A DNA stretch of 64,000 nucleotides from Burkholderiaceae bacterium. GTDB lineage: Bacteria; Pseudomonadota; Gammaproteobacteria; Burkholderiales; Burkholderiaceae_E. The notes beneath the pieces were generated by a model. The model did not search any database, had not been told where the DNA came from, and saw only the letters and a program-made list of their open reading frames with translations. Below are positions 17,477 through 26,286 of the stretch, one piece after another. The stretch lies in NCBI GenBank assembly GCA_016710525.1, contig JADJVQ010000031.1, positions 1-64,000 of the forward strand. The letters run 5' to 3'. How positions within the stretch are numbered: the first letter of the stretch is position 1; each line of letters opens with the position of its first letter. Both the position numbers and the translations under genes were made by a program.

Positions 17477-18280
17477 ATGAGCCAATTCGATGACGAAATC
17501 CGACTGACGCCGGTCGGCCCCGGCGCCTACGAGGGGCTGGTGGATCCGGCCTGGAACATCGGTGCCAATCCCAATGGCGGCTATCTGCTGTGCCTCGCCC
17601 TGTCGGCGCTGCGCCAGGCCGCGCCCGAGCATCCCGACCCGGTGAGCGTCACCGTGCACTACCTGCGGCCGGGTCTGGCCGGCCGGCCCTGCCGCATCGA
17701 CAGTCAGGTGCTGCGCACCGGGCGCACGCTGTCCACCGTGCGGGCGACCTTGCTGCAGGACGGCGTGGCGCGCCTCGAGGTGCTGGCCGCGCTGGGCGAC
17801 CTGGTCGCCGGCACCGAGCCCACGATCACGCTCGGGCCGCCCGAGATCCCGCCGCCCGACCAGTGCGTGCAGCGCTCGGGTGACGAGCAGGGGGTCGATC
17901 TGTCGATCCTGGATCGCCTGGACATCCGGCTGCATCCGGACGAGGCAAAGGCGGGCGCGGCCGGCCGTGCGCAGGTCACCGGCTGGATCCGTCTGCGCGA
18001 TGGCCGCCCGCCCGATACCCTGGCGAGCGTGCTGTTCGCCGATACCTTCCCACCCGCGGTGTTCGGCCTGCTGGGCGTGGTGGGCTGGGTCCCCACGGTC
18101 GAACTCACCGTGCATGTGCGCCGGCGACCGGCGCCGGGCTGGCTGCTCGGCCAGTTCCGAACCCAAGATCTCAACGACGGCCGGCTCATCGAGGATGGAG
18201 CCCTCTGGGATTCCACCGGGAATCTGGTCGTGCAATCGCGTCAACTGGCCCTGGTCCGCCTGGGCGAAAGGAAGAACTGA
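17477..18280 (+). CDS. Acyl-CoA thioesterase-like protein (double hotdog)
   Basis: 267 residues resembling TesB-like / PF13622-type thioesterases. N-terminal half: DPAWNIGANPNGGYLLCLALSALRQ and VSVTVHYLRPGLAGRPCRID. C-terminal half: GWVPTVELTVHVRRRPAPGWLLGQFRTQDLNDGRLIEDGALWDSTGNLVVQSRQLALV, the usual hotdog ending. ATG 17477 (MSQFDDE) is preferred to an in-frame upstream start at 17429 because the latter lies in the repeat region. Two bases separate its stop from the OYE gene. Presumed to hydrolyse an acyl-CoA intermediate of the cluster. Confidence 0.82.
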   Translation: MSQFDDEIRLTPVGPGAYEGLVDPAWNIGANPNGGYLLCLALSALRQAAPEHPDPVSVTVHYLRPGLAGRPCRIDSQVLRTGRTLSTVRATLLQDGVARLEVLAALGDLVAGTEPTITLGPPEIPPPDQCVQRSGDEQGVDLSILDRLDIRLHPDEAKAGAAGRAQVTGWIRLRDGRPPDTLASVLFADTFPPAVFGLLGVVGWVPTVELTVHVRRRPAPGWLLGQFRTQDLNDGRLIEDGALWDSTGNLVVQSRQLALVRLGERKN

Positions 18281-18282
18281 AC

Positions 18283-19392
18283 ATGTCTACGAAGCCGCTT
18301 TTCGAACCGCTGCAGGTCGGCCCCTGCACGCTTGCCCATCGCGTCGTGATGGCGCCGCTCACGCGCATGCGCGCGACCGTCCCGGGCCATGTCGCCAACG
18401 AGCTCAATGCGCAGTACTACGATCAGCGCGCCAGCGCGGGCGGCCTGATCATCGCCGAGGCCTCGCAGGTGATGCCCGGTGGCGGCGCGGGCAGCACGCC
18501 CGGCATCCACACGCCCGAGCAGATCGAAGGCTGGAAGGGCATCGTCCAGGCGATCCATGCCAAGGGCGGCTTCGTGTTCCTGCAGCTGTGGCACATGGGC
18601 CGCATCTCGCGCTCGTTCAACCAGCCGGGCGGCGCTGCGCCGATCGCGCCCTCGGCGATCGCCGCCCCCGGCATGACGATGTCGGCCAAGGGCACCCCCG
18701 AGCCTTTCGACACCCCACGGGCCCTGCGCGGCGACGAGATCCCCGGGGTCATCGAGGCCTATGCCCAAGCCGCGCGCAATGCGATGGCGGCCGGCTTCGA
18801 CGGCGTCGAGGTGCATGCTGCCAACGGCTATCTGCTCGAACAGTTCATGCAGTCGGCCAGCAACCAGCGCACCGACGCCTACGGCGGCTCGATCGCCAAC
18901 CGCGCCCGCCTGGCGCTGGAAGTGACCGCGGCGGTGGCCAAGGTCTGCGGCGCGAATCGGGTGGGCATCCGCCTGTCGCCGTTCGGCGTCGCGAACAGCA
19001 GCGGCGAAGCCGACCCGATGCCGCTGTACAGCCACGTCATCGGCGAGCTCGACAAGATGGGACTGGCCTACCTGCACCTGATCGAACCGCGTGCCAGCGG
19101 CGCCGGGCAGCGCGAGGTCGATCACCAGGGCGTGCCCTCGGCCGCCGAACTGTTCCGACCCGCCTGGCATGGCGTGCTGATCGCGGCCGGCAACTTCAAG
19201 GGCGACAGCGCTGCCGAGATGGTCGCGCGCGGCGATGCGGACGCGATCGCGTTCGGGCGCCTGTTCATCTCGAACCCGGATCTGCCGCGGCGCCTGCAGC
19301 GCGAGGCGCCGCTCACGCCCTACAACCGGGCCACGTTCTACACCCGGGGGCCGCAAGGCTACATCGACTATCCGGAGATGGAGTCGGCATGA
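18283..19392 (+). CDS. Old Yellow Enzyme family NADH:flavin oxidoreductase
   Basis: FMN-dependent ene-reductase of 369 residues. Motifs: APLTRMRA near the N-terminus, FLQLWHMGRIS (substrate region), FDGVEVHAANGYLLEQFMQSASNQRTDAYGGSIANRARL (catalytic and FMN-binding His-Ala-x-Gly-Tyr block), and DADAIAFGRLFISNPDLPRRL. Closest in layout to NemA/xenobiotic reductases that reduce activated alkenes or nitro esters. Its stop overlaps the sulfatase start (ATGA at 19389). Confidence 0.93.
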   Translation: MSTKPLFEPLQVGPCTLAHRVVMAPLTRMRATVPGHVANELNAQYYDQRASAGGLIIAEASQVMPGGGAGSTPGIHTPEQIEGWKGIVQAIHAKGGFVFLQLWHMGRISRSFNQPGGAAPIAPSAIAAPGMTMSAKGTPEPFDTPRALRGDEIPGVIEAYAQAARNAMAAGFDGVEVHAANGYLLEQFMQSASNQRTDAYGGSIANRARLALEVTAAVAKVCGANRVGIRLSPFGVANSSGEADPMPLYSHVIGELDKMGLAYLHLIEPRASGAGQREVDHQGVPSAAELFRPAWHGVLIAAGNFKGDSAAEMVARGDADAIAFGRLFISNPDLPRRLQREAPLTPYNRATFYTRGPQGYIDYPEMESA

Positions 19393-21654
19393 GCGACCAA
19401 GGCGCAGGACGCGAGAATTTCAAAGGCAAGGTCGGCATCACCGCGGCCGACTCCACGCCGTGGTGGCCAGAGCCGCCCCGCGCGCCCGAGGGGGCGCCCA
19501 ATGTGCTGGTGATCGCCCTGGACGACACCGGCTTCGCCCATCTGGGGTGTTACGGCTCCGACATTCAAACCCCGAACATCGATGCGCTGGCGGCGGGCGG
19601 GTTGCGCTACACCAACTTCCACACCACGGCCTTGTGCTCGCCCACGCGGGCCTGCCTGCTGACCGGGCGCAATCACCATTCGGTGGGCATGCGCTTCCTG
19701 AGCAACGTCGACACCGGCTATTCGAACTGCCGCGGCGAGATCACGCCCAAGGCCGCGACCATGGCCGAGATGCTGCGTGCGGTCGGCTACAACACGTTCG
19801 CGCTGGGCAAATGGCACCTGGCCAACATGGAGGACTGCACGCCGGCCGGGCCCTTCGACCAGTGGCCGCTGCAGCGCGGCTTCGAGCGCTACTACGGTTT
19901 CCTGGGTGGTGCCACCGATCAGTTTTCGCCCGAACTGACCATCGACAACCATCCGGTCGATCCGCCAAGCGACCCCGAGTATCACCTGTCCGAGGCGCTG
20001 GTCGACCAGGCGATCGGCATGATCTCGGCGCAGCGCTCGGCAGGGCGCGAGCGGCCGTTCATGATGTACCTGGCCTTCGGCGCGACGCACTCGCCGCACC
20101 AGGCGCCGCCGGCTTACCTGCAGAAGTATCGCGGCCGCTACGACCAGGGCTGGGATGTCACCCGCGAGGCCTGGTTCAAGCGCCAGCTCGAACTGGGCAT
20201 CGTGCCCGCCGGTACCACGCTGTCGCCGCGCAACCCGGGCGTGCCGGCCTGGGACGAGCTCAACGACGGCCAGAAGCAGCTGTACGCCCGCATGCAGGAG
20301 GCCTTTGCCGGTTTCCTGGACCACACCGATGCGCAGGTGGGTCGGCTGGTGCAGTTCCTGAAGGACATCGACTGCCTCGAGAACACGCTGATCGTGTTCC
20401 TGTCGGACAACGGGGCGAGCCAGGAGGGCGGCCATCACGGCATCCTGAACGAACTGGCGTACTTCAACCGGATGGAGCAGAGCGTCCAGGAGATGCTGCC
20501 GCACATCGATCGCATCGGCGGCCCGCACCTGCTGAACAACTACCCCAAGGGCTGGGCCCAGGTCGGCAACACGCCGCTGCGCTTTTACAAGCAGAACACC
20601 TACGAGGGCGGCATCCACGATCCGATGATCGTGCACTGGCCGGCGCGCATTGCGGAGCGCGGCGGCATCCGAACCCAGTACCACCATGTGACCGACATCC
20701 TGCCGACGATCCTGGAGTCGGTCGGCATCGTGGCGCCCGAGGTCCATGCCGGTGTGCCGCAGCTGCCGGTCGAGGGCACGAGCTTCGCCTACACCTTCGA
20801 GACCGGCGCGGCCGCGCAGCGCAAGTCGGTGCAGTACTACGAAATGCTCGGCCATCGCGCGCTGTGGTCGGGCGGCTGGAAGGCGGTGGCGATGCACCGC
20901 CAGGGGCAGCCCTTCGAACAGGACAAGTGGGCGCTGTACCACACCGATCAGGATTTTTCGGAGTGTCACGACCTGTCCAAGTCGCACCCGGAAAAGCTGC
21001 AGGAGCTGATCTCCGCCTGGTGGGTCGAGGCCGGCAAATACAACGTGCTGCCGCTGGACGACCGCGGTGTCGAGTTGTTCGTGCTGCGCCGCCCGGGGGG
21101 CGGCAAGCCCGCGACCACGCTGCGCTACCGGCCCGGCATGCCGCACCTGGACCGGTTCGCGGTGCCCGACATCCGCAACCGCTCGCACCGCATCATTGCG
21201 CGCATCGAGCGAAGTTCCACCACCGGGCAGGGCGTGCTGCTGGCCTGCGGTTCGCGTCGGCGGCTACGCGCTGTATGTGAAGGACAACCGCTTTCACTAC
21301 GTCTACAACCGGATCGGCGCGCTCACCACGGTCGCCAGCACCGTGGAGCTGCCGGCGGGTGTCTGCGAGCTCATGATGCGCTTCGAGAAGACCGGCGAAC
21401 ACACGGGCGCCGCGACCGTGCTGGTCGACGGGGCGGCCTGCGGTTCGGCACCGATCGAACTGCTGCCGTGGCGCCAGACCTTCTACGGCATGGACATCGG
21501 CAGCGACCAGGGGTCCACCGTCAGCGATGCCTATCCGGCGCCGTTCCGCTTCGAGGGCCGGCTGCTCCACGTCGACTACGAGCTCGACAATGACCGCAAC
21601 GACCTGCGCAAGGCGGCCGCGATGGAGGCGCGCAACGCGGTCGCGGATCAGTGA
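19389..21654 (+). CDS. Arylsulfatase (formylglycine type, about 755 residues, one frame break)
   Basis: Large arylsulfatase. Metal Asp pair D45-D46 in VIALDDTGFAHLGCYG; formylglycine site C83-S-P-T-R-A-C-L-L-T-G-R followed by NHH; FALGKWHL; and LSDNGASQEGG (second metal site). The C-terminal domain continues GGYALYVKDNRFHYVYNRIG and AYPAPFRFEGRLLHVDYEL, which is in another frame: a break lies near 21255. The length and C-terminal domain resemble AtsA-like enzymes. No signal peptide; it begins MSDQGAGRENFKGKVG, so it is likely cytoplasmic. Last gene of the thioesterase-OYE-sulfatase operon. Substrate unknown. Confidence 0.9.
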
Positions 21655-21696
21655 CACGGCGCTTCAGGCGCCGGCTTGCGCGCGATAAGCAGGTCA

Positions 21697-22432
21697 TCAC
21701 GCGCGCTGAGTCGCGCGCCTGCCGCCGCTCAGGCCACCAGCCGCCGGCACGTTGGCGCGGGTGAGGTGGTCGTGCATCGCCTTGGCGGCACGCTCCGGGT
21801 CGTGCGCGGCGATCGCGTCGATGATCTTCTGGTGCTCCGCCAGCGTCAGCGCTTCAGCGCCCGGCGCGCGCACGATCGACTGGTCATACGTGCTGGCCCA
21901 GTTGAACAACGCTTCGGCGCTGGCCGGGAAGATCGGGTTGCCGGTGATGATGGCGATCTCCCGGTGGAACAGCATGTCGCGCTCCAGGAAACGGTCGAGG
22001 TGCCAGCATCGATTCCCGGTGTTCGTGCTGGCGCTGCTCCAGGCGTGCGATGTCCTCGGGAGTGGCGCGCTGGGCGGCGATGCGCACCAGCCCCACTTCC
22101 AGGAAGATGCGCGCGTCCTTCAGGTGATCGAGCATTTCCGGCTGCATGCGCAGCAGATGGCGGGCACCCTCGGCCAGCTGCTCGATCATCCGATGCGCGG
22201 TCGGCACGACCACGCGGGCGCGTTCGCCTTGCGAGATCTCGACGATGCCCGAGCGCGAGAGCTCCTGCAGCGCTTCGCGCACAGCGACCCGCCCCACGCC
22301 ATAGAGTTCCATGAGTTCACGCTCGGAGGGCAGGTGATCGCCCGGCGCGAATTCGCCGGCCGCGATCCTGTGCATCAGGCGGTCCTGGACTTCCTGGTAG
22401 AGCTTGCGGCGCTGGATGGGGTCGGACAGCAT
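21697..22432 (-). CDS. GntR-family (FadR subfamily) regulator (one frame break)
   Basis: The N-terminal winged helix reads KLYQEVQDRLMHRIAAGEFAPGDHLPSERELMELYGVGRVAVREALQELSRSGIVEISQG, the GntR DNA-binding motif. The helical FCD effector domain continues MLFHREIAIITGNPIFPASAEALFNWAS and LTLAEHQKIIDAIAAHDPERAAKAMHDHL in a second frame, with the break near 22000. About 245 residues in total. The last gene of the apnO-oiaX-oiaK operon, 73 bases after oiaK, so it is a good candidate for autoregulation through the palindrome before apnO. Confidence 0.88.
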
Positions 22433-22505
22433 GGGATGGGACACTCCGAAGGGATGGCGGGCGCCGCCATGACTGGCATGGCGCAAGGCTGAGGGCCGAT
22501 GGTCG

Positions 22506-23896
22506 TCAGGATGACGGGTTGGACCGACCCTCCCGGACATCGCCGTAGAACGAGATCGCGCCGAACTGACCGCCCTTGAGCGCGATCTCCAGGCCGTCGC
22601 GCTCGGGGCGGTCCGACCATGCCCGGCACAGCGGCACACCGGGCGACAGGCCCGCGGCCACCGTCAGCGCCTGGATGCCCAGGTGGCTGGCGACGGCGCC
22701 GGAGCTGTCGCCTCCGGCGACCACGACCCGCCGGACGCCGGAGCGATCGAGCATGCGCCGCATGATCTCGGCCAGTGCACGGCCGATCCGCAGGCGCCTT
22801 CGGCGCGGCTGATGCCCGCGGCGGCCACCCAGTCGTCGAACGAGGTGACGGCAGGGTCATCGGGCCCTTCGGCCGAGTACACGATGGGCGAGATACCTTG
22901 CCCGATGAGCGCGCTCGCGTGGGCGGCCAGGCGCTCGATCTCGATCTCGGCCCGTGTGTCGTCCAGGCACTGCCGGACATCCAGGCGTGCCGTCTGAAAA
23001 CCGTGGCCGCGCGCCCATTGGATCTGCGCGGCACTCATCGGCGAACAGCTGCCGCTGACCGCGGCGATGCAGGGGGCTGGCGCGGCGACCGGCAGCCCGG
23101 TCTGCTCGGGAAGCAGGCCGAGTTCGCGCCAGTGTGCGGTCAAGGCGTACTGCAGGCCGGATGATGACGCGCTGAACACGCCGGCGCCGCGGTTTTCCCA
23201 GACCAGCCGGCCGGCCTCGCGCTGGGTGGCGGCATCGCAGACGTCGAGCATCACCACCGGCCGGTCCTCGCCACGCAGCGAGTCGCAGCGCGCCTGGCCC
23301 AGGCCCTGGCCCAGCTGGGCCAGGTCGATCAGTTCGATCCGGCGCCGGGTCTGCCGCGCCAGATGCGCCCGCAGGTCCGCTTCGTCCATCGGCGTGACCG
23401 GATGGCGCGACATCGAGGGATGCCGATCGAGCCGGTGCACGGCCCCGTCGGCGGCCGCGGCGAACAGGTTGCCGAACATCTGGAAGCGCCGCAGCCGCGG
23501 CGCCCCGATCACCATCGGCGACCATGACCCCGGCATGGCGCGCACGCCCAGGTCGATGGCCCGGCCGATCGACCCGATCGCCGGCGACGAGTCGAAGGTC
23601 GAGCACACCTTGTATTGCAGGATCGGCGCCCCGAGGCTGGCCAGGCTGGCGAATGCCGCCGGCAGTTCACGATTCATCCACTCTGGCGACTGGCCGCGCG
23701 ACAGCCCGGCCAGTCCCACGCAGCGGGCCTGCGGAAAGCGTGCGAGATCCTGCACACGTGGCGGCGTGACGAACAGGACTGTCGGCAGTCCGGCCGCCGT
23801 GAACGCGTCCATTGCGTCGGTCGAGCCGGTGAAGTCGTCACCGTAGTAGCTGAGCAGCAGGCCCGCGGGCCAGTCGGACGGGGTTTGCGCGGTCAC
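22506..23896 (-). CDS. oiaK: Four-carbon acid sugar kinase family, probable 3-oxo-isoapionate kinase OiaK (one frame break)
   Basis: DUF1537-type kinase. N-terminal: LLSYYGDDFTGSTDAMDAFTAAGLPTVLF (Asp-rich nucleotide/substrate motif). Middle: LQYKVCSTFDSSPAIGSIGRAIDLG. C-terminal: VVVAGGDSSGAVASHLGIQALTVAAGLSPGVPLC and IALKGGQFGAISFYGDV, where GGDTSG-like and KGGQFG motifs are family hallmarks. The frame breaks near 22790. Four bases separate it from the RuBisCO-like gene, and the pairing kinase + RuBisCO-like protein + oxidoisomerase matches the characterised D-apionate route, in which OiaK phosphorylates 3-oxo-isoapionate at C4. Family is certain; substrate assigned by context. Confidence 0.82.
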
Positions 23897-23900
23897 GGCG

Positions 23901-25142
23901 TCACCAGAAGCTCAGGGCGCGCGCGAGTTCGCCGTGGGTTTGCGCATGGCGCCGCAGGTCGATGCCGGCAATGGCCGCGTCCCAGGCCTGGCGCAGCGCC
24001 GAGACGCCGGCGGGCACGCCGTCGGGGTGCCCGAAGATGCCGCCACCGGCGGTGCAGATGAGATCGGCACTGCCCAGTCCGGTGAAGGTGTCCAGGGCCT
24101 GCAGGCCGGTCTGCGCCGAACTGAACACCGGCATCGTCGCCATCGGGGCGTGCTCGAAGAGTGGCGTGGCCACCGCACGCGCGCCGTGCATCACGACGTC
24201 GTCGGGTTCGCTGAACTTGTTGCGCAGGCCGTTCACATGCAGGTGATCGGCGCCGGCCAGCCGCCAGATCTTCTGCCAGGCGGCAAAGTCCCAGCCCAGT
24301 GCCGGACTGCGGCTCAGGTAGCCCCAGCCGGCGCGATGGGCATGGATCGGCAGCGTGCTGTGCCGGCGCAGTTCGACCAGGCCGGCGACGCCGACCGAGG
24401 CCACGCAGACCATCACGCAGGTCCCGCCCAGCTCGCGCACCCGATCGTGCCGGCGCTTCATGCGGTCCAGGTCGCCGGTGATGTTGAACGCCATCATCGC
24501 CTTGCGGCCGGTCTGGTCGGCCGCGTCGTTGACGACCCGCATCACCGCGGCGACGCGTTCGTCGAACGGGCATCCGGGGCCGTCGCCCTGCAGCTCGTCG
24601 TCCTTGATGAAGTCGATGCCGCCCTCGACCAGCAGCCGCACCTGCTCGGCCGTCTGCCGCGCATCGAGCCCGACGCTGGGCTTGATGATGGTGCCGATCA
24701 GCGGCCCCCGCGCCACACCGGCCAGGCGGCGGGTGCCCTCGACGCCGAAGGCCGGTCCCGGGTAGGCCCGGGCAAACGCATCGGGCAGCGTGATGTCCAG
24801 GATGCGCAGTCCCGAGACATCCTGCAGCTCGTACAGATTGCCGGCCACCGTCGACAGCAGGCTGGGCAGGCAGGGCCCCAGGTTCTCGATCGGCCACGAC
24901 AGTTCGAGCCGGCAGCGGGTGTAGGTCGATGAAGCCTTCGCGCCGGGCAGGCTGGGCGAACTGACCTTCTCGAGCACCTCGAGGCATTCGACCCGGGCGC
25001 CCGCGCGTTCCTTCAGTTCGTCGGTTTCGTTGGCCAGCTTCAGGAATGTGCCGCTGGACTGTTCGCCGGCGATGGTCTGCGCCGTGCGTTCCGGGTCGCC
25101 GCCGGTTTCCAGCCAGTAGCTTGCGTGGATGCGTTGCGTCAT
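23901..25142 (-). CDS. oiaX: RuBisCO-like protein, probable 3-oxo-isoapionate-4-phosphate transcarboxylase/hydrolase OiaX
   Basis: 413-residue RuBisCO large-subunit homologue. The catalytic core is conserved: GTIIKPSVGL with K154; GGIDFIKDDE with K180 (carbamate Lys), D182 and E183 (metal ligands); PIHAHRAGWG with H267, H269 and R270; GADHLHVNG; TAGGGIFGHPDG. The segment where true RuBisCO has the loop-6 Lys reads LRNKFSEPDD, so it is not a CO2-fixing enzyme. In the D-apionate pathway, OiaX splits 3-oxo-isoapionate 4-phosphate to 3-phosphoglycerate and glycolate. Flanked tightly by the kinase and, 36 bases upstream, by apnO. Other RuBisCO-like activities (enolase, other transcarboxylases) are possible but fit the neighbours less well. 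Confidence 0.85.
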   Translation of the reverse strand: MTQRIHASYWLETGGDPERTAQTIAGEQSSGTFLKLANETDELKERAGARVECLEVLEKVSSPSLPGAKASSTYTRCRLELSWPIENLGPCLPSLLSTVAGNLYELQDVSGLRILDITLPDAFARAYPGPAFGVEGTRRLAGVARGPLIGTIIKPSVGLDARQTAEQVRLLVEGGIDFIKDDELQGDGPGCPFDERVAAVMRVVNDAADQTGRKAMMAFNITGDLDRMKRRHDRVRELGGTCVMVCVASVGVAGLVELRRHSTLPIHAHRAGWGYLSRSPALGWDFAAWQKIWRLAGADHLHVNGLRNKFSEPDDVVMHGARAVATPLFEHAPMATMPVFSSAQTGLQALDTFTGLGSADLICTAGGGIFGHPDGVPAGVSALRQAWDAAIAGIDLRRHAQTHGELARALSFW

Positions 25143-25178
25143 CGGGTGTTCCTCGGGGCGCTCAGGATGGGGTGCCCC

Positions 25179-26009
25179 TCAGGTGATGCGCTCGATGCTC
25201 TCGGCGATTTCATTGCCGTCGAAGACCGCCTTCCAGTCGTCGCGCATCAGGCGCGGCTTGCCGAAGGTGATGGCCTTGTTGCAGGCGTCCGAGAACTGGC
25301 CGGGAATCTGCTTGAAGATCACGGCCGACAGGATGGTCATGTGGCCGAGCAGGAAGTCGCGCGCGGCCTCGGCAGGCACGCCGCGCGAGACCACCTCGTC
25401 CATCGCCTCGCGCATCACGTCGAGCAGCGTGGCGCAGACGGTTTCCGACAGGCCCGGTTCGAGCAGGGCCATCTGTTCGACCGTGACGCGGTACGAGCGC
25501 ACGATCGGCTGGTAGATGGTCTTGGCGATGTCCTCGCCCAGGGCGAAGGCGTCGTCCGGACCCTGCATCAGCGCACTGACGATCGATTGCGGCGCGCTGA
25601 CGCCGCCGAAATAATCCGGCGCGCCAGCCACGTGCACTTCGGGCGCGAAGATCGACGGGTGGCAGGGGTGCGCAACGAAGTACGTGAGGTCGGCGCGCTG
25701 AGGCAAGTGGCCGGCGAAGGGTGCGGCGGCGTCCAGCGTCATCACCATGGTGCCGGCGGGCAGGCGGGGTGCGATCTCGGCGGCGAGCTTGCCGATCAGG
25801 GTGTCGGGCACGGCCAGGATCACCACGTCGACGCCGTCCAGCGCGGCATCCACCGACACGCACTCGACGCCCAGTTCGTCCTTCAGGCGCTTGCGTCCGG
25901 CTTTGCCGACCTCGACATGGCGGACCTGGTAGGCGGACTTCTGCAGGTTGCCGGACAGGCGAACGCCCATCTTTCCGCCGGCGCCGAACAGTGCAATCGA
26001 TTGGGTCAT
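25179..26009 (-). CDS. apnO: Probable D-apionate oxidoisomerase ApnO
   Basis: 276-residue NAD-dependent dehydrogenase-like protein. N-terminal Rossmann motif IALFGAGGKMGVRLSGNLQ, then DVVILAVPDTLIGKLAAEIAPRLPAGTMVMTLDAAAPF. The helical C-terminal half includes YFVAHPCHPSIFAPE and FLLGHMTILSAVIFKQIPGQFSDACNKAI. This is the phosphogluconate-dehydrogenase-like family that contains ApnO, which oxidises and rearranges D-apionate to 3-oxo-isoapionate. First gene of the operon apnO-oiaX-oiaK-gntR, preceded by a palindromic operator candidate and divergent from a Bug receptor. The activity is assigned from family plus context. Confidence 0.8.
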   Translation of the reverse strand: MTQSIALFGAGGKMGVRLSGNLQKSAYQVRHVEVGKAGRKRLKDELGVECVSVDAALDGVDVVILAVPDTLIGKLAAEIAPRLPAGTMVMTLDAAAPFAGHLPQRADLTYFVAHPCHPSIFAPEVHVAGAPDYFGGVSAPQSIVSALMQGPDDAFALGEDIAKTIYQPIVRSYRVTVEQMALLEPGLSETVCATLLDVMREAMDEVVSRGVPAEAARDFLLGHMTILSAVIFKQIPGQFSDACNKAITFGKPRLMRDDWKAVFDGNEIAESIERIT

Positions 26010-26021
26010 GTCATCTCCCTT

Positions 26022-26052
26022 ACTTGTCTGATGGTATGATGGTATGACAAGT
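26022..26052. promoter_or_regulatory. Palindromic operator candidate in the apnO / Bug receptor interval
   Basis: Arms ACTTGTC (26022-26028) and GACAAGT (26046-26052) are perfect inverted repeats. Between and into them, ATGGTATG is repeated in tandem (26031-26038 and 26039-26046). It sits 12 bases upstream of the apnO ATG. Short palindromes of this size are typical FadR-type GntR operators, and a GntR gene ends the operon. Confidence 0.6.
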
Positions 26053-26286
26053 AGAAGAGCAGCGCCAGCAATCTAGTCTGTCACGGGCGCCCGCTGGCCC
26101 GGGCCTGCGGGCCGGAGGGGAACCCTTGTCTCCCGCCGGGGAGTTCGAGTACTTTGCACGCGACCGTCATTGGTTGAATCCTCTTGGCGAATGGTACGGA
26201 CTGGCCAAATCATGCGCATGTCGCGTGTGCGACCAGGCCCTGCCGAGCGTGATCCCCGCTGATTTTTTCGAAACAGAAAGCTGACG

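Noticed and set aside
17880..21593. A 1237-residue frame spanning the OYE and sulfatase genes.
   Set aside because: Its first 500 residues are the shadow frame of the thioesterase and OYE genes; the sulfatase starts at ATG 19389.
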